Positions 51,586-60,064 of a stretch of 64,000 nt of DNA are shown piece by piece. The notes under the pieces are model-generated. The model saw only the letters and a program-made list of their open reading frames with translations. It ran no database searches and was not told where the DNA came from. The stretch is from NCBI RefSeq assembly GCF_014930365.1, contig NZ_JABXWI010000008.1, forward strand, positions 186,001 through 250,000, written 5' to 3'. The position numbers and the translations under genes were made by a program. This DNA is from Streptomyces caniscabiei (GTDB taxonomy: Bacteria; Actinomycetota; Actinomycetes; Streptomycetales; Streptomycetaceae). Position 1 is the first letter of the stretch; the number at the start of each line of letters is the position of its first letter.

Positions 51586-52797
51586 GTGAAGATCGCGTGC
51601 GTCGGCGGCGGACCCGCAAGCCTGTACTTCTCGATCCTGATGAAGCGGCAGGACCCGTCCCACGACATCACCGTCCATGAACGGAACCCGGCCGGGTCGA
51701 CCTACGGCTGGGGCGTCACCTACTGGTCCGAACTGCTGGACAAGCTCCGCGAGAAGGACCCCGAGACGGCCCTCGCCATCAGCGAGAACTCCGTCACCTG
51801 GGACAGGGGGGTCGCGCACGTCCGCGACCGCAGGACCGTCCAGCCCGGCGACGACGGCTTCGGCATCGGCAGGCGCCGCCTGCTCGAACTGCTCGCGGAC
51901 CGGGCCCGCGCCCTCGGCGTCCGGGTGGAGTACGAGGACGAGATCACGGCCGACGCCCTGCCGGACGCCGACCTCGTCGTCGCGGGTGACGGAGTCAACA
52001 GCGCGGTGCGCGAGCGGTACGCCGACCGCTTCGGCAGCGACATCGTCCTGGGCCGCAACGCCTACATCTGGCTGGGCACGACCAAGGTCCACGACGCCTT
52101 CACCTTCTCCTTCCAGGAGACCGACCACGGCTGGATCTGGGCCTACGCCTATCCGTTCAGCGACGAGCAGAGCACCTGTGTCATCGAGTGCTCCCCCCGG
52201 ACCCTGAGCGGCCTGGGCCTGGACAGTTTGGGCGAGACCGACGGCCTGGCCCTGCTGGAGAAGCTCTTCGCCGACATCCTCGACGGCCACCCGCTGCTCG
52301 GCCGCGACCAGGGCGACGGCACCGCCCGATGGCTCACCTTCCGCACCCTGACCAACCGGACCTGGCACCACGGCAACCTGGTCCTGCTCGGCGACGCCGC
52401 CCACACCACGCACTACTCCATCGGCGCGGGCACCACCCTCGCCCTGGAGGACGCCATCTGCCTGGCCGAGGCCCTCGGCGCCCACCCGGACACCGAGGCC
52501 GCGCTCGCCGTGTACGAGCGGCGGCGCAAGTCCGACCTGCTCCGGCTGCAGAGCGCGGCCCGGTACAGCGCCCAGTGGTACGAGAACATCCAGCGGTACA
52601 TCGACCTCCCGCCGGAGCAGATGTTCGCGCTCCTCGGCCAGCGGCACTCCCCGCTGCTGCCGTACGTGCCGCCGCAGCTCTACTACCGCCTCGACCGCGC
52701 GGCCGGCCGGCTGGAGGCCCTGCGCCGCCTCAAGCGCTGGCTGGGCCCGAAGCTCGCCCGGTCGTCGCAGTCGCGGGCCCTCGCCGGACGCAAGTAG
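51586..52797 (+). CDS. FAD-dependent aromatic monooxygenase (salicylyl-CoA hydroxylase/VioD-like)
   Basis: A flavoprotein hydroxylase of about 403 residues. The FAD dinucleotide motif is CVGGGPASLYF at the N-terminus, followed by FGWGVTYW-type sequence. DLVVAGDGVNSAVR is the DG motif, and LVLLGDAAHTTHYSIGAGTTLALEDA is the GD motif closing the FAD site. The opening is most like the monooxygenase part of salicylyl-CoA 5-hydroxylase and anthraniloyl-CoA enzymes, but the protein lacks their C-terminal half. I choose GTG 51586, preceded by GGGAG; ATG 51574 is also possible. Substrate unknown. It is divergent from melC1. Confidence 0.85.
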   Translation: MKIACVGGGPASLYFSILMKRQDPSHDITVHERNPAGSTYGWGVTYWSELLDKLREKDPETALAISENSVTWDRGVAHVRDRRTVQPGDDGFGIGRRRLLELLADRARALGVRVEYEDEITADALPDADLVVAGDGVNSAVRERYADRFGSDIVLGRNAYIWLGTTKVHDAFTFSFQETDHGWIWAYAYPFSDEQSTCVIECSPRTLSGLGLDSLGETDGLALLEKLFADILDGHPLLGRDQGDGTARWLTFRTLTNRTWHHGNLVLLGDAAHTTHYSIGAGTTLALEDAICLAEALGAHPDTEAALAVYERRRKSDLLRLQSAARYSAQWYENIQRYIDLPPEQMFALLGQRHSPLLPYVPPQLYYRLDRAAGRLEALRRLKRWLGPKLARSSQSRALAGRK

Positions 52798-52845
52798 CCG
52801 GAAGCGACCGACCCGAGGGGCGGGCCGCTGATGTGACGACAGGCC

Positions 52846-53475
52846 CTAGCGGACGCCGCGCGGCCGGAACTGGATGCTGATGCGCGGCCCCACCGCACGC
52901 GTCGACTTGGGTACCGCGTGGTCCCAGGTGCGCTGGCAGGAGCCGCCCATCACGATCAGATCGCCGTGGCCCTGCGGGAAGCGCAGCGTCTGCCCGCCCC
53001 CGCCGTGCGGACGCAGGGCCAGATCGCGGGGGTCGCCCACGGACAGGATGGCCACCATCGTGTCCTCCCGGGCGCCCCGCCCGATCCGGTCGCCGTGCCA
53101 GGCCACACTGTCCCGGCCGTCGCGGTAGAAGCAGAGCCCCGCCGTGGCGAACGGCTCGCCCAGCTCGGCGCCGTAGTGCGCGGACAGCGCCTCCCGGGCC
53201 TCGTCCAGGACGGGGTGCGGGAGGGTGTCCTCGGGGCCGTAGTAGGCGAGCAGGCGGGGTACGTCCACGACCTGCTCGTACATCTGCCGGCGCTCCGCCT
53301 TCCACGGCACGTCCTCGGCGAGCCGTGTGAACAGCGCGTCGGCGCCGCAGAGCCACCCGGGCAGCACGTCGACCCAGGCCCCGGCGCCCAGCTCACGTCG
53401 GCGGAGCCCGTCGAGGGGGTCGAGGCGGACGTCGTCGGACTGGTCGAAGAGGGAGCCCTGGAGGTGCGCGGCCAT
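52846..53475 (-). CDS. AlkB-family Fe(II)/2-oxoglutarate dioxygenase
   Basis: A 209-residue AlkB-like DNA/RNA repair dioxygenase. The iron ligands are His127 and Asp129 (WHGDRIG) and His186 (TWDHAVPK). The 2-oxoglutarate/substrate Arg residues are 198 and 204 (GPRISIQFR). It would oxidatively remove N-alkyl lesions from bases. The ATG at 53475 is used. It converges with the FAD monooxygenase. Confidence 0.93.
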   Translation of the reverse strand: MAAHLQGSLFDQSDDVRLDPLDGLRRRELGAGAWVDVLPGWLCGADALFTRLAEDVPWKAERRQMYEQVVDVPRLLAYYGPEDTLPHPVLDEAREALSAHYGAELGEPFATAGLCFYRDGRDSVAWHGDRIGRGAREDTMVAILSVGDPRDLALRPHGGGGQTLRFPQGHGDLIVMGGSCQRTWDHAVPKSTRAVGPRISIQFRPRGVR

Positions 53476-53585
53476 GACTCCACCGTACCCCCAGATTCGA
53501 AAATCTGTTCGCTTGGGCCGTGTGGTGCGCCGCGACGGCGCGTCTCCGTCCCGGGCGCCCCGGCTCCCTCTCCTCGTGCGCCGTC

Positions 53586-54260
53586 TCAGTGCTGCTGGGC
53601 CTGCGGGGTCGCCTCGCTCGGCCGTACGACCACGAAGCCCTCGCCCTCCAGCTTCAGCTGCACGGCCTCCCCGGAGCCGCCGCGGATCATCGACCCGAAG
53701 GACTGCGAGCGGTGCAGCGAGGTGGACAGGTGTGCCGTCCAGCCCACCACCGCGTCCGTGTCGACGAACACCGGCAGCTGCGGCGAGACCGGGATGACCA
53801 GCGGATTGCCGTCACAGATGAGACCCAGTTTGCCCTGCCCCGTGAAGACACTGTTGAACAGCCCGCCACCGGTCATGCCGGCGCCCTTCACCGTCTTGAT
53901 CTCGTACGACAGCGACGAGTCGAAGCAGAGCACGTTGCGGCCGTTGACGGTGAACACATCGCCCGGCTCGATGTCGACGATGAAACAGTTCTGCGCCTCG
54001 TGCGCGAACCAGGCCTCCCCCTGACCGCGCACCGCCATCAGCGCCAGCCCCTCCCCGGTGACCGCCCGCTTGAGCATGCCGCCCACGCCCTGGCCCTTGC
54101 GTTCGAACTGCAGATTCCCCCGGAAGGCGATCATCGCGCCCTGCCGGGCGAGCATCTCACCGTTGACCGCGTACTTGATGGACTTGGCGTTCTGGACGCT
54201 CATCCCCGGCGCGTACGCCGGCTGGACCATGTGCTCGTTGGAGAAAAGATCGCTCTTCAT
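53586..54260 (-). CDS. AIM24 family protein
   Basis: A 224-residue beta-rich protein of the AIM24/TraT-like family, with GEMLARQGAMIAFRGNLQFERKG-type sequence, GEGLALMAVRGQGEAWFA and FTGQGKLGLIC blocks. Repeated Gly-rich turns suggest a beta-helix/prism fold. AIM24 proteins are widespread and their bacterial role is unclear. Start ATG 54260 is used (MKSDLFSNEHM). It is divergent from the NUDIX gene with 103 bp between. Confidence 0.88.
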   Translation of the reverse strand: MKSDLFSNEHMVQPAYAPGMSVQNAKSIKYAVNGEMLARQGAMIAFRGNLQFERKGQGVGGMLKRAVTGEGLALMAVRGQGEAWFAHEAQNCFIVDIEPGDVFTVNGRNVLCFDSSLSYEIKTVKGAGMTGGGLFNSVFTGQGKLGLICDGNPLVIPVSPQLPVFVDTDAVVGWTAHLSTSLHRSQSFGSMIRGGSGEAVQLKLEGEGFVVVRPSEATPQAQQH

Positions 54261-54363
54261 ACGGGCATGCTGTCCCGGACTGCCCGGCTCCGCCAAGCGA
54301 CGCGCGCGGCAAGCCAATTGAGAAGCCTGACAACATCTCGCCCGGAATGGTAGAAGCGGACGC

Positions 54364-55050
54364 ATGACCAACAAGACCGTCGGCGTCGACCTCCCGGACC
54401 GCCGGGGCCGCACCGGGCTCGACCGCACCGGCCGCGACCTGACCGGCAACCCGCGCGTCAAGGTGCGGGACGTCCGCCTGCTCTCCAGCCACTGGTACGT
54501 GGAGCGCACGACGACCTTCGACTTCCAGCACGCCGACGGCACCTGGAGCACGCAGGAGCGCGAGACGCACGACCGCGGCAACGGCGCCACCGTCCTGCTC
54601 TACGACACCGACCGCGAAACCGTGCTGCTCACCCGGCAGTTCCGCTACCCGGTGTACGTCAACGGCCACCCCGACGGGATGCTCGTCGAGACGCCGGGCG
54701 GCCTGTTCGACGAGGAGGACGAGCACCCCGAGGTCGCCGTGCGGCGCGAGGTCGTGGAGGAGACCGGCCACACCATCGGCGAGATCCAGCACGTCTTCGA
54801 CATCTACATGAGCCCCGGCTCGGTCACCGAACGCGTCAGCTTCTACGCCGCCCCGTACGGACCGTCGACCCGCACCCACGAGGGCGGCGGGCTGGAGGAG
54901 GAGGGCGAGGACATCGAACTCGTCGAACTGCCCTTCCGCCGGGCCCTGGAGATGATCCGCAGTGGGGAGATCGCCGACGCCAAGACCATCATGCTGCTCC
55001 AATGGGCGGCGCTGGACGGCCCGTTCGGCGCCGGTCGCGACGGCGCCTGA
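54364..55050 (+). CDS. NUDIX hydrolase, NudK/ADP-ribose pyrophosphatase-like
   Basis: A 228-residue NUDIX hydrolase that splits nucleoside diphosphate derivatives. The Nudix box reads GG, then an acidic stretch, then REVVEETG. There are six residues rather than five between the Gly and the first conserved Glu. YVERTTTFDFQ and TVLLTRQFRYP resemble GDP-mannose pyrophosphatase NudK. The stop codon lies within a 13-bp tandem repeat that also places stops in the other frames. Confidence 0.9.
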   Translation: MTNKTVGVDLPDRRGRTGLDRTGRDLTGNPRVKVRDVRLLSSHWYVERTTTFDFQHADGTWSTQERETHDRGNGATVLLYDTDRETVLLTRQFRYPVYVNGHPDGMLVETPGGLFDEEDEHPEVAVRREVVEETGHTIGEIQHVFDIYMSPGSVTERVSFYAAPYGPSTRTHEGGGLEEEGEDIELVELPFRRALEMIRSGEIADAKTIMLLQWAALDGPFGAGRDGA

Positions 55051-55092
55051 GGACGGCGCCTGAGGACCGCGCCTGAGGACCGCGCCTGACGG
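55041..55092. repeat. Four tandem 13-bp units at the NUDIX gene end
   Basis: Units CGGCGCCTGAGGA (twice), CCGCGCCTGAGGA and CCGCGCCTGACGG. Each has a TGA and, because 13 is not a multiple of 3, the four TGAs (55048, 55061, 55074, 55087) cover all three frames. Confidence 0.85.
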
Positions 55093-55098
55093 CAGCGC

Positions 55099-56004
55099 TC
55101 AGGGGCCGAGCGCCTCGGCGGCCTCGGCGGCGACCGCCTCCGCCACCGCAGTCAGCGCGGGGGAGTCCAGCTTCCACTGCTGCCAGAACAGCTGGGCGTC
55201 CACGAACCGCTCGGGTGCCAGGTCGACGAGCCGGCCGCTGTCGAGCAGCCGTCCGGCCTGGGCGGCGGGCACCATGCCCCAGCCCATGCCGGCGGCCACG
55301 GCGTCGACGAAACCCTCCGAGGTCGGCACGTAGTGCCGGCGGGGAGCGGCCGAGCGTCCGCGCGTCAGCCGCCGGACGAAGGCGTCCTGGAACTCGTCCC
55401 GCCGGTCGAAGAACACCACCGGCGCGTCGGCGATCAGCTCCTTCAGCGGTGTGCCCGATCCGAAGCCGAGCCACCGCTCCGCGAAGGCGGGCGCGGCGCA
55501 CGGCCGGTACCTCATCCGGCCGAGCGGCCGGACCGAGCAGCCGGCCACGGCGTCCGGTGCCGAGGTGACCGCGGCCATCACGAGCCCCTCGCGCAGCAGC
55601 CGTGCCGTGTGCTGCTCGTCCTCCCGGAGCAGTTCGTAACAGGGGCGCAGTTCCTCCGGCACCCGGGTCAGGGCGGGCAGGAACCAGGTGGCCAGCGAGT
55701 CGGCGTTCACCGCGATCGACACCCGCGTGGTCTCCCCGGTGCCGGTCATCCCGAGCGCGGCGTGCGCGTCGTGTTCGAGACGGGCCAGCTGGCGCGCGAA
55801 CCGGACGATCACCTCACCGGACTCCGTCGGACGCACCGGCTTCTCCCGGATCAGCAGGACCCTACCGACCCGCTGTTCCAGCGCCTTGACGCGCTGGCTG
55901 ACCGCCGACGGCGTCACATGCAGGGCACCGGCCGCCGCGTCGAACGTGCCCTCGTCCACGACGGCGAGCAGGGTGCGCACGAGATCGAGCGGAAGCTGAG
56001 ACAT
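55099..56004 (-). CDS. LysR-family regulator of ArgP/LysG type
   Basis: A 301-residue LysR-type regulator. The N-terminal winged helix-turn-helix (LVRTLLAVVDEGTFDAAAGALHVTPSAVSQRVKALEQRVG) matches ArgP/LysG, and the effector domain includes SIAVNADSLATWFLPAL. It is divergent from a LysE-type exporter with only 63 bp between, the classic LysG-LysE arrangement in which high lysine or arginine activates the exporter. Start ATG 56004. Confidence 0.93.
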   Translation of the reverse strand: MSQLPLDLVRTLLAVVDEGTFDAAAGALHVTPSAVSQRVKALEQRVGRVLLIREKPVRPTESGEVIVRFARQLARLEHDAHAALGMTGTGETTRVSIAVNADSLATWFLPALTRVPEELRPCYELLREDEQHTARLLREGLVMAAVTSAPDAVAGCSVRPLGRMRYRPCAAPAFAERWLGFGSGTPLKELIADAPVVFFDRRDEFQDAFVRRLTRGRSAAPRRHYVPTSEGFVDAVAAGMGWGMVPAAQAGRLLDSGRLVDLAPERFVDAQLFWQQWKLDSPALTAVAEAVAAEAAEALGP

Positions 56005-56067
56005 CACGATTGCTAATGATACGTAAGAATCTTTAGCTGTACGCATGGTCGTGGATTTCCTAGCGTC

Positions 56068-56697
56068 GTGGATGTGTTCAGCGAAATGACAGCCCTCGCG
56101 GCCGGCTTCGGCACCGGCCTCTCCCTCATCGTCGCCATCGGAGCCCAGAACGCCTTCGTCCTCCGCCAAGGCCTGCACCGTGACGCCGTGCTCCCGGTCG
56201 TGGCCATCTGCGCCCTCTCCGACGCGGTGCTGATCGCCCTCGGCGTCGCCGGGGTCGGCGCGGTGGTCGTCGCCTGGCCCGGCGCGCTGACGGCCGTCGC
56301 CCTGGTCGGCGGCGGCTTCCTCCTGGTCTACGGCGCGCTGGCCGCCCGCCGCGTCCTGCGGCCCGGCGACGACGCGCTGCGCGCGGAGAGCGGGAGCGGG
56401 GCGGCGGGCTCGCGGCGCCGGGCCGTCCTCACCTGTCTGGCGCTGACCTGGCTCAACCCGCACGTCTACCTGGACACCGTGTTCCTGCTCGGCTCCATCG
56501 CCTCCGACCGCGGCCCCCTGCGGTGGACCTTCGGCCTCGGCGCCGGCCTCGCCAGCCTCTGCTGGTTCGCCGCCCTGGGCTTCGGCGCCCGGCTGCTCAG
56601 CCGCTTCCTGGCCCGCCCGTCGGCCTGGCGGGTCCTCGACGGCCTGGTCGCAGTGACCATGCTCGTCCTCGGCGGGATGCTGATCGCCGGAGCCTGA
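56068..56697 (+). CDS. LysE/ArgO-family amino acid exporter
   Basis: A 209-residue, six-helix exporter of basic amino acids. The family signature GAQNAFVLRQGL lies near residue 25, followed by CALSDAVLIALGVAGVG and LTWLNPHVYLDTVFL. It is controlled, by position, by the divergent ArgP/LysG-type regulator. Start GTG 56068 is taken; ATG 56086 would trim six residues. Confidence 0.94.
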   Translation: MDVFSEMTALAAGFGTGLSLIVAIGAQNAFVLRQGLHRDAVLPVVAICALSDAVLIALGVAGVGAVVVAWPGALTAVALVGGGFLLVYGALAARRVLRPGDDALRAESGSGAAGSRRRAVLTCLALTWLNPHVYLDTVFLLGSIASDRGPLRWTFGLGAGLASLCWFAALGFGARLLSRFLARPSAWRVLDGLVAVTMLVLGGMLIAGA

Positions 56698-56716
56698 GCG
56701 GCGGCCGCGGGCGACA

Positions 56717-56751
56717 CACGAGCGTGCGCGTGCGGCCCACGAGCGTGCGCG
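56717..56751. repeat. 14-bp direct repeat CACGAGCGTGCGCG
   Basis: Two exact copies (56717-56730 and 56738-56751) in the spacer between the LysE and MFS genes. Confidence 0.75.
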
Positions 56752-56854
56752 GGTCCCGGCGACAGCATGTGAGACGGCGGCGAAATCGCCTGTCCCGGCG
56801 GTGGTGATCTCCGCGATAGTGGTGCCCGTATCGAAAGATGTATCGAGCATCAGG

Positions 56855-58180
56855 ATGCCCGTGGACACCACCCAGAGCAGCGCCGGCGACGACACCGCAC
56901 CGGAGGACGACAGCGCGGCGGAGGACGTCCCGACGGCGCCGGCCCGCAGCGGCTGGCGCCGCTGGGCGATGGACACCCGCCCGCTGCGCCGCCCGGCCTA
57001 CCGGCGCCTGTGGTCCTCGACCATCGTCACCGCCGTCGGCAGCCAGCTGACCGCCGTCGCCGTCCCCAAGCAGATCTACGACATCACCGGCTCCTCAGCC
57101 TGGGTCGGCTACGCGAGCCTCGCCGGCCTGCTGCCCCTGGTCGTCTTCGCGCTCTGGGGCGGCGCGGTCGCCGACACCGTCGACCGCCGCACACTGCTGC
57201 TGGTCACCAACACCGGCATCGCCGTCACCTCGGTGCTGTTCTGGGTGCAGGCCGTCACCGGCCACGAATCCGTGTGGACGCTGATGGCCCTGCTCGCCCT
57301 CCAGCAGGCGTTCTTCGGCCTCAACTCACCCGCCCGCAACGCCTCCGTGGCCCGCCTGGTCCCCGCCGGGGAACTCCCGGCGGCCGCCGCGCTCGGCTCG
57401 ACCGTGATGCAACTCGGCCTGGTGGCGGGACCGTTGCTCGCCGGCGCCCTCATCCCGGTGATCGGCCTGGCCGAGCTGTATCTCCTCGACGCGCTGGCCC
57501 TCTGCGTCACCCTCTGGGCCGTGTACCGGCTGCCCTCCCTGCCGCCCCTGGACGACAGCGCGAAGGGGCGGGCCGGACTGCGGGAGGTGCTCGCGGGCTT
57601 CCGCTACATCGCCCTGCACAAGGTGCTGCTGCTGTCCTTCCTCGCCGACATCATCGCGATGGTCCTGGGCATGCCCCGGGCCCTCTTCCCGCAACTGGCC
57701 GCCACCACGTACGCGCCCTACGGCGAGGGTCTCGCCCTCGGCCTGCTGTTCGCCGCGATCCCCATCGGGGCCGTCGTCGGCGGCCTGATGTCGGGCACCT
57801 TCTCCCGCTCCCACCGCCACGGGCTGTTGGTGATCGCCGCCGTCATGGCCTGGGGGGTGGCCATCACGGGCTTCGGGCTGAGCACCAGCCTGTGGTTCGC
57901 GGTGGTGTTCCTCGTCGTCGCCGGAGTCGCCGACATGGTCTCGATGGTCTTCCGGGGCGCCATCCTGCTCTCCGCCGCGACCGACGAGATGCGCGGCCGG
58001 ATGCAGGGCGTCTTCACCGTGGTCGTGGCCGGCGGGCCCCGCCTCGCCGACGTCCTGCACGGCACGGCGGGCGCCGCCTTCGGCACCCGTACGGCCGTCG
58101 CCGGCGGCGGCCTGCTCGTCGTCGCGGCGGTCCTGATCCTGGCGACGGCCACACCGGCACTGCGGCGGTACCGGATCTGA
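56855..58180 (+). CDS. MFS exporter, EntS-like
   Basis: A major facilitator protein of about 441 residues with twelve predicted helices. It has the MFS_3/EntS-type opening RPAYRRLWSSTIVTAVGSQLTAVAVPKQIY, GGAVADTVDRRTLLL (the loop 2-3 motif) and PARNASVARLVP. EntS relatives export enterobactin, but many homologues export unrelated small molecules, and no iron box is seen upstream, so a siderophore role is not claimed. ATG 56855 is preferred over the GTG at 56801, which would add a short hydrophobic stretch. Confidence 0.85.
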   Translation: MPVDTTQSSAGDDTAPEDDSAAEDVPTAPARSGWRRWAMDTRPLRRPAYRRLWSSTIVTAVGSQLTAVAVPKQIYDITGSSAWVGYASLAGLLPLVVFALWGGAVADTVDRRTLLLVTNTGIAVTSVLFWVQAVTGHESVWTLMALLALQQAFFGLNSPARNASVARLVPAGELPAAAALGSTVMQLGLVAGPLLAGALIPVIGLAELYLLDALALCVTLWAVYRLPSLPPLDDSAKGRAGLREVLAGFRYIALHKVLLLSFLADIIAMVLGMPRALFPQLAATTYAPYGEGLALGLLFAAIPIGAVVGGLMSGTFSRSHRHGLLVIAAVMAWGVAITGFGLSTSLWFAVVFLVVAGVADMVSMVFRGAILLSAATDEMRGRMQGVFTVVVAGGPRLADVLHGTAGAAFGTRTAVAGGGLLVVAAVLILATATPALRRYRI

Positions 58181-58244
58181 CCGTTCGGCACACCGCTCTT
58201 TCGTACGCTTGTCAGCCCACCCCTCACCGGCAGGAGTTGCAACG

Positions 58245-59213
58245 ATGCAGTACGTGAAGCTCGGCTCGACGGGTCTGGACGTGTCCCGGATCTGTGTGGG
58301 ATGCATGAGTTTCGGCCTCCCCGACCGAGGCACGCACGAATGGACCCTGGACGAGGAGGCGTCACGCCCGCTGATCCGGCAGGCACTGGACGCCGGGATC
58401 AACTTCTTCGACACCGCGAACGTCTACTCCGACGGCACCAGCGAGGAGATCGTCGGCCGCGCGCTCGCCGAGTTCGCGCGCCGCGAGGAGGTCGTCGTCG
58501 CGACCAAGGTGAACGGCGCCATGCACCAGGGCCCCAACGCCTGGGGCCTGTCCCGCAAGGCGATCATGACGGAGATCGACAACAGCCTGCGGCGCCTCGG
58601 CACCGACTACGTGGACCTCTACCAGATCCACCGCTTCGACCCCCACACCCCGGTCGAGGAGACGATGGAGGCCCTGCACGACGTGGTCAAGGCGGGCAAG
58701 GCCCGCTATCTCGGGGCGAGTTCGATGTACGCCTGGCAGTTCGCGAAGATGCAGCACACCGCCCGGCTGAACGGCTGGACACGGTTCGTGTCCATGCAGA
58801 ACCACTACAACCTCCTCTACCGCGAGGAGGAGCGCGAGATGCTCCCGCTGTGCGAGGACCAGAGCGTCGCCACGCTGCCCTGGAGCCCGCTCGCGCGCGG
58901 CCGCCTCACCCGGGACTGGAACACCGTCACCGCGCGCGCCGAGACCGACGAGTTCGGCAAGACCCTCTACCAGGAGGGCGACCGGGAGATCGTCGACGCC
59001 GTCACCCGGATCGCCGGTGAGCGCGGTGTGCCCCGCGCGCAGGTCGCCCTCGCCTGGCTGCTGAGCCGGCCCACGGTCACCGCCCCCATCGTCGGCGCCA
59101 CCAAGCCCCACCATCTCGCCGACGCCGTGGCCTCGCTCGACGTCACCCTGACGGAGAAGGAGACCGAGGAACTGGAGCGGCCCTACACCCCCCGCGCGAT
59201 CAGCGGCCACTGA
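58245..59213 (+). CDS. Aldo/keto reductase
   Basis: A 322-residue NADPH-dependent aldo/keto reductase. The catalytic tetrad is visible: Asp and Tyr in FFDTANVYSDG, Lys in VVVATKVNG, His in YQIHRFD. The cofactor-binding end is PIVGATKPHHLADA. It resembles the YajO/Tas subgroup (GCMSFG, SMQNHYNLLYREEEREM). ATG 58245 follows CAGGAG. Natural substrate unknown. Confidence 0.94.
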   Translation: MQYVKLGSTGLDVSRICVGCMSFGLPDRGTHEWTLDEEASRPLIRQALDAGINFFDTANVYSDGTSEEIVGRALAEFARREEVVVATKVNGAMHQGPNAWGLSRKAIMTEIDNSLRRLGTDYVDLYQIHRFDPHTPVEETMEALHDVVKAGKARYLGASSMYAWQFAKMQHTARLNGWTRFVSMQNHYNLLYREEEREMLPLCEDQSVATLPWSPLARGRLTRDWNTVTARAETDEFGKTLYQEGDREIVDAVTRIAGERGVPRAQVALAWLLSRPTVTAPIVGATKPHHLADAVASLDVTLTEKETEELERPYTPRAISGH

Positions 59214-59234
59214 GCGGCCGCGGGGCCGTAGGCC

Positions 59235-59735
59235 TCACAGGCGGGAGTACTCCAGGCGCACGGTCGTGGCGAGCCGGGCCAGGGCCTCCTCGGCGCCCTC
59301 GCGGTCGGTCCTGTCCAGGAGCGCGAGGGCGTCCGCGGCGGCCAGGCGCACCCGCTGGGGCACCTCGTCGAGGGCGGCCATGCGGTAGGCGATGGTGCGG
59401 CGGGCCTCGCGCTCCTCGGCACTGACCCCGCTCGGCCCGGTGCGGGGGAAGACGGCGGCCTCGTAGGCCGTCACATGGATGAGGACGCCGTGTGCGATGC
59501 CCTCCGCGTAGCCCCGCTGCCCGGCCTGCCGCTGGGCCATGGCGAAGTGCGCCATGGCCCGTCGCCGCACGATGAGCGAGCCCACCATGCCGACCAGCCC
59601 GGCGCACACCGCCGCCCCCAGGGCCACGGGGCCGCCGCCGATCAGCGCGCCGATGAGGGCGCCGCCCGCCATCAGCAGACAGGTGAGCCCGGTGGTCAGC
59701 ATCAGCAGGGCGCGCGCGGGAGTGAAGGAGGCCAT
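59235..59735 (-). CDS. Small membrane protein, unrecognised
   Basis: A 166-residue protein with two adjacent hydrophobic segments near the N-terminus (ALLMLTTGLTCLLMAGGALIGALIGGG and AVCAGLVGMVGSLIV), then a basic stretch RRRAMAHFAMAQRQ and a helical, charged C-terminal half. I do not recognise the family. It may be a membrane-anchored cytoplasmic helical protein. It converges on the aldo/keto reductase gene. Confidence 0.75.
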   Translation of the reverse strand: MASFTPARALLMLTTGLTCLLMAGGALIGALIGGGPVALGAAVCAGLVGMVGSLIVRRRAMAHFAMAQRQAGQRGYAEGIAHGVLIHVTAYEAAVFPRTGPSGVSAEEREARRTIAYRMAALDEVPQRVRLAAADALALLDRTDREGAEEALARLATTVRLEYSRL

Positions 59736-60060
59736 GACGTGCAGTGTCTCAGCCTCGCCCGGGTGCGCGAGCGGTGGGCCGGTGGGGGAGCGGCGGGGCG
59801 GTCCGTGCCGCCCGGTCGGTCGACGCCCGCGACGCCGGGCGGGCGCCCGCGAGGGGGTCGGGGGATCGCGGCGGGACGGTTCACCCCGTGAGCACCGTTT
59901 CGAGTGACCCGGCGACCGGGCCGCGCTTGCCCGGATGCCCCTCAACTACCCAGCGCGGTACGAAGATCAGGTGACTGCATAGGGTGGGGCCCGTGAGAAA
60001 CAGCGACACCGGTGCGGCAGTCGCGTGTCCGAGCGCGACCGAGGGGGAGACCACCGTCCG
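59736..60060. other. Intergenic region upstream of mraY
   Basis: 325 bp between divergent genes. The only notable content is the short leader ORF at 59993-60064 listed separately. No confident -35/-10 pair was found. Confidence 0.5.
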
Positions 60061-60064
60061 ATGA
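59993..60064 (+). CDS. Possible 23-residue leader peptide overlapping mraY
   Basis: GTG at 59993 follows GGTGGGG and opens a 23-codon frame (MRNSDTGAAVACPSATEG...) whose TGA overlaps the mraY ATG (ATGA, 60061-60064). This would couple mraY translation to the leader. mraY itself has only a distant GGGGGAG (about 10 bp) as a ribosome site. The peptide has no recognisable motif, so it could be fortuitous. Confidence 0.4.
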   Translation: MRNSDTGAAVACPSATEGETTVR

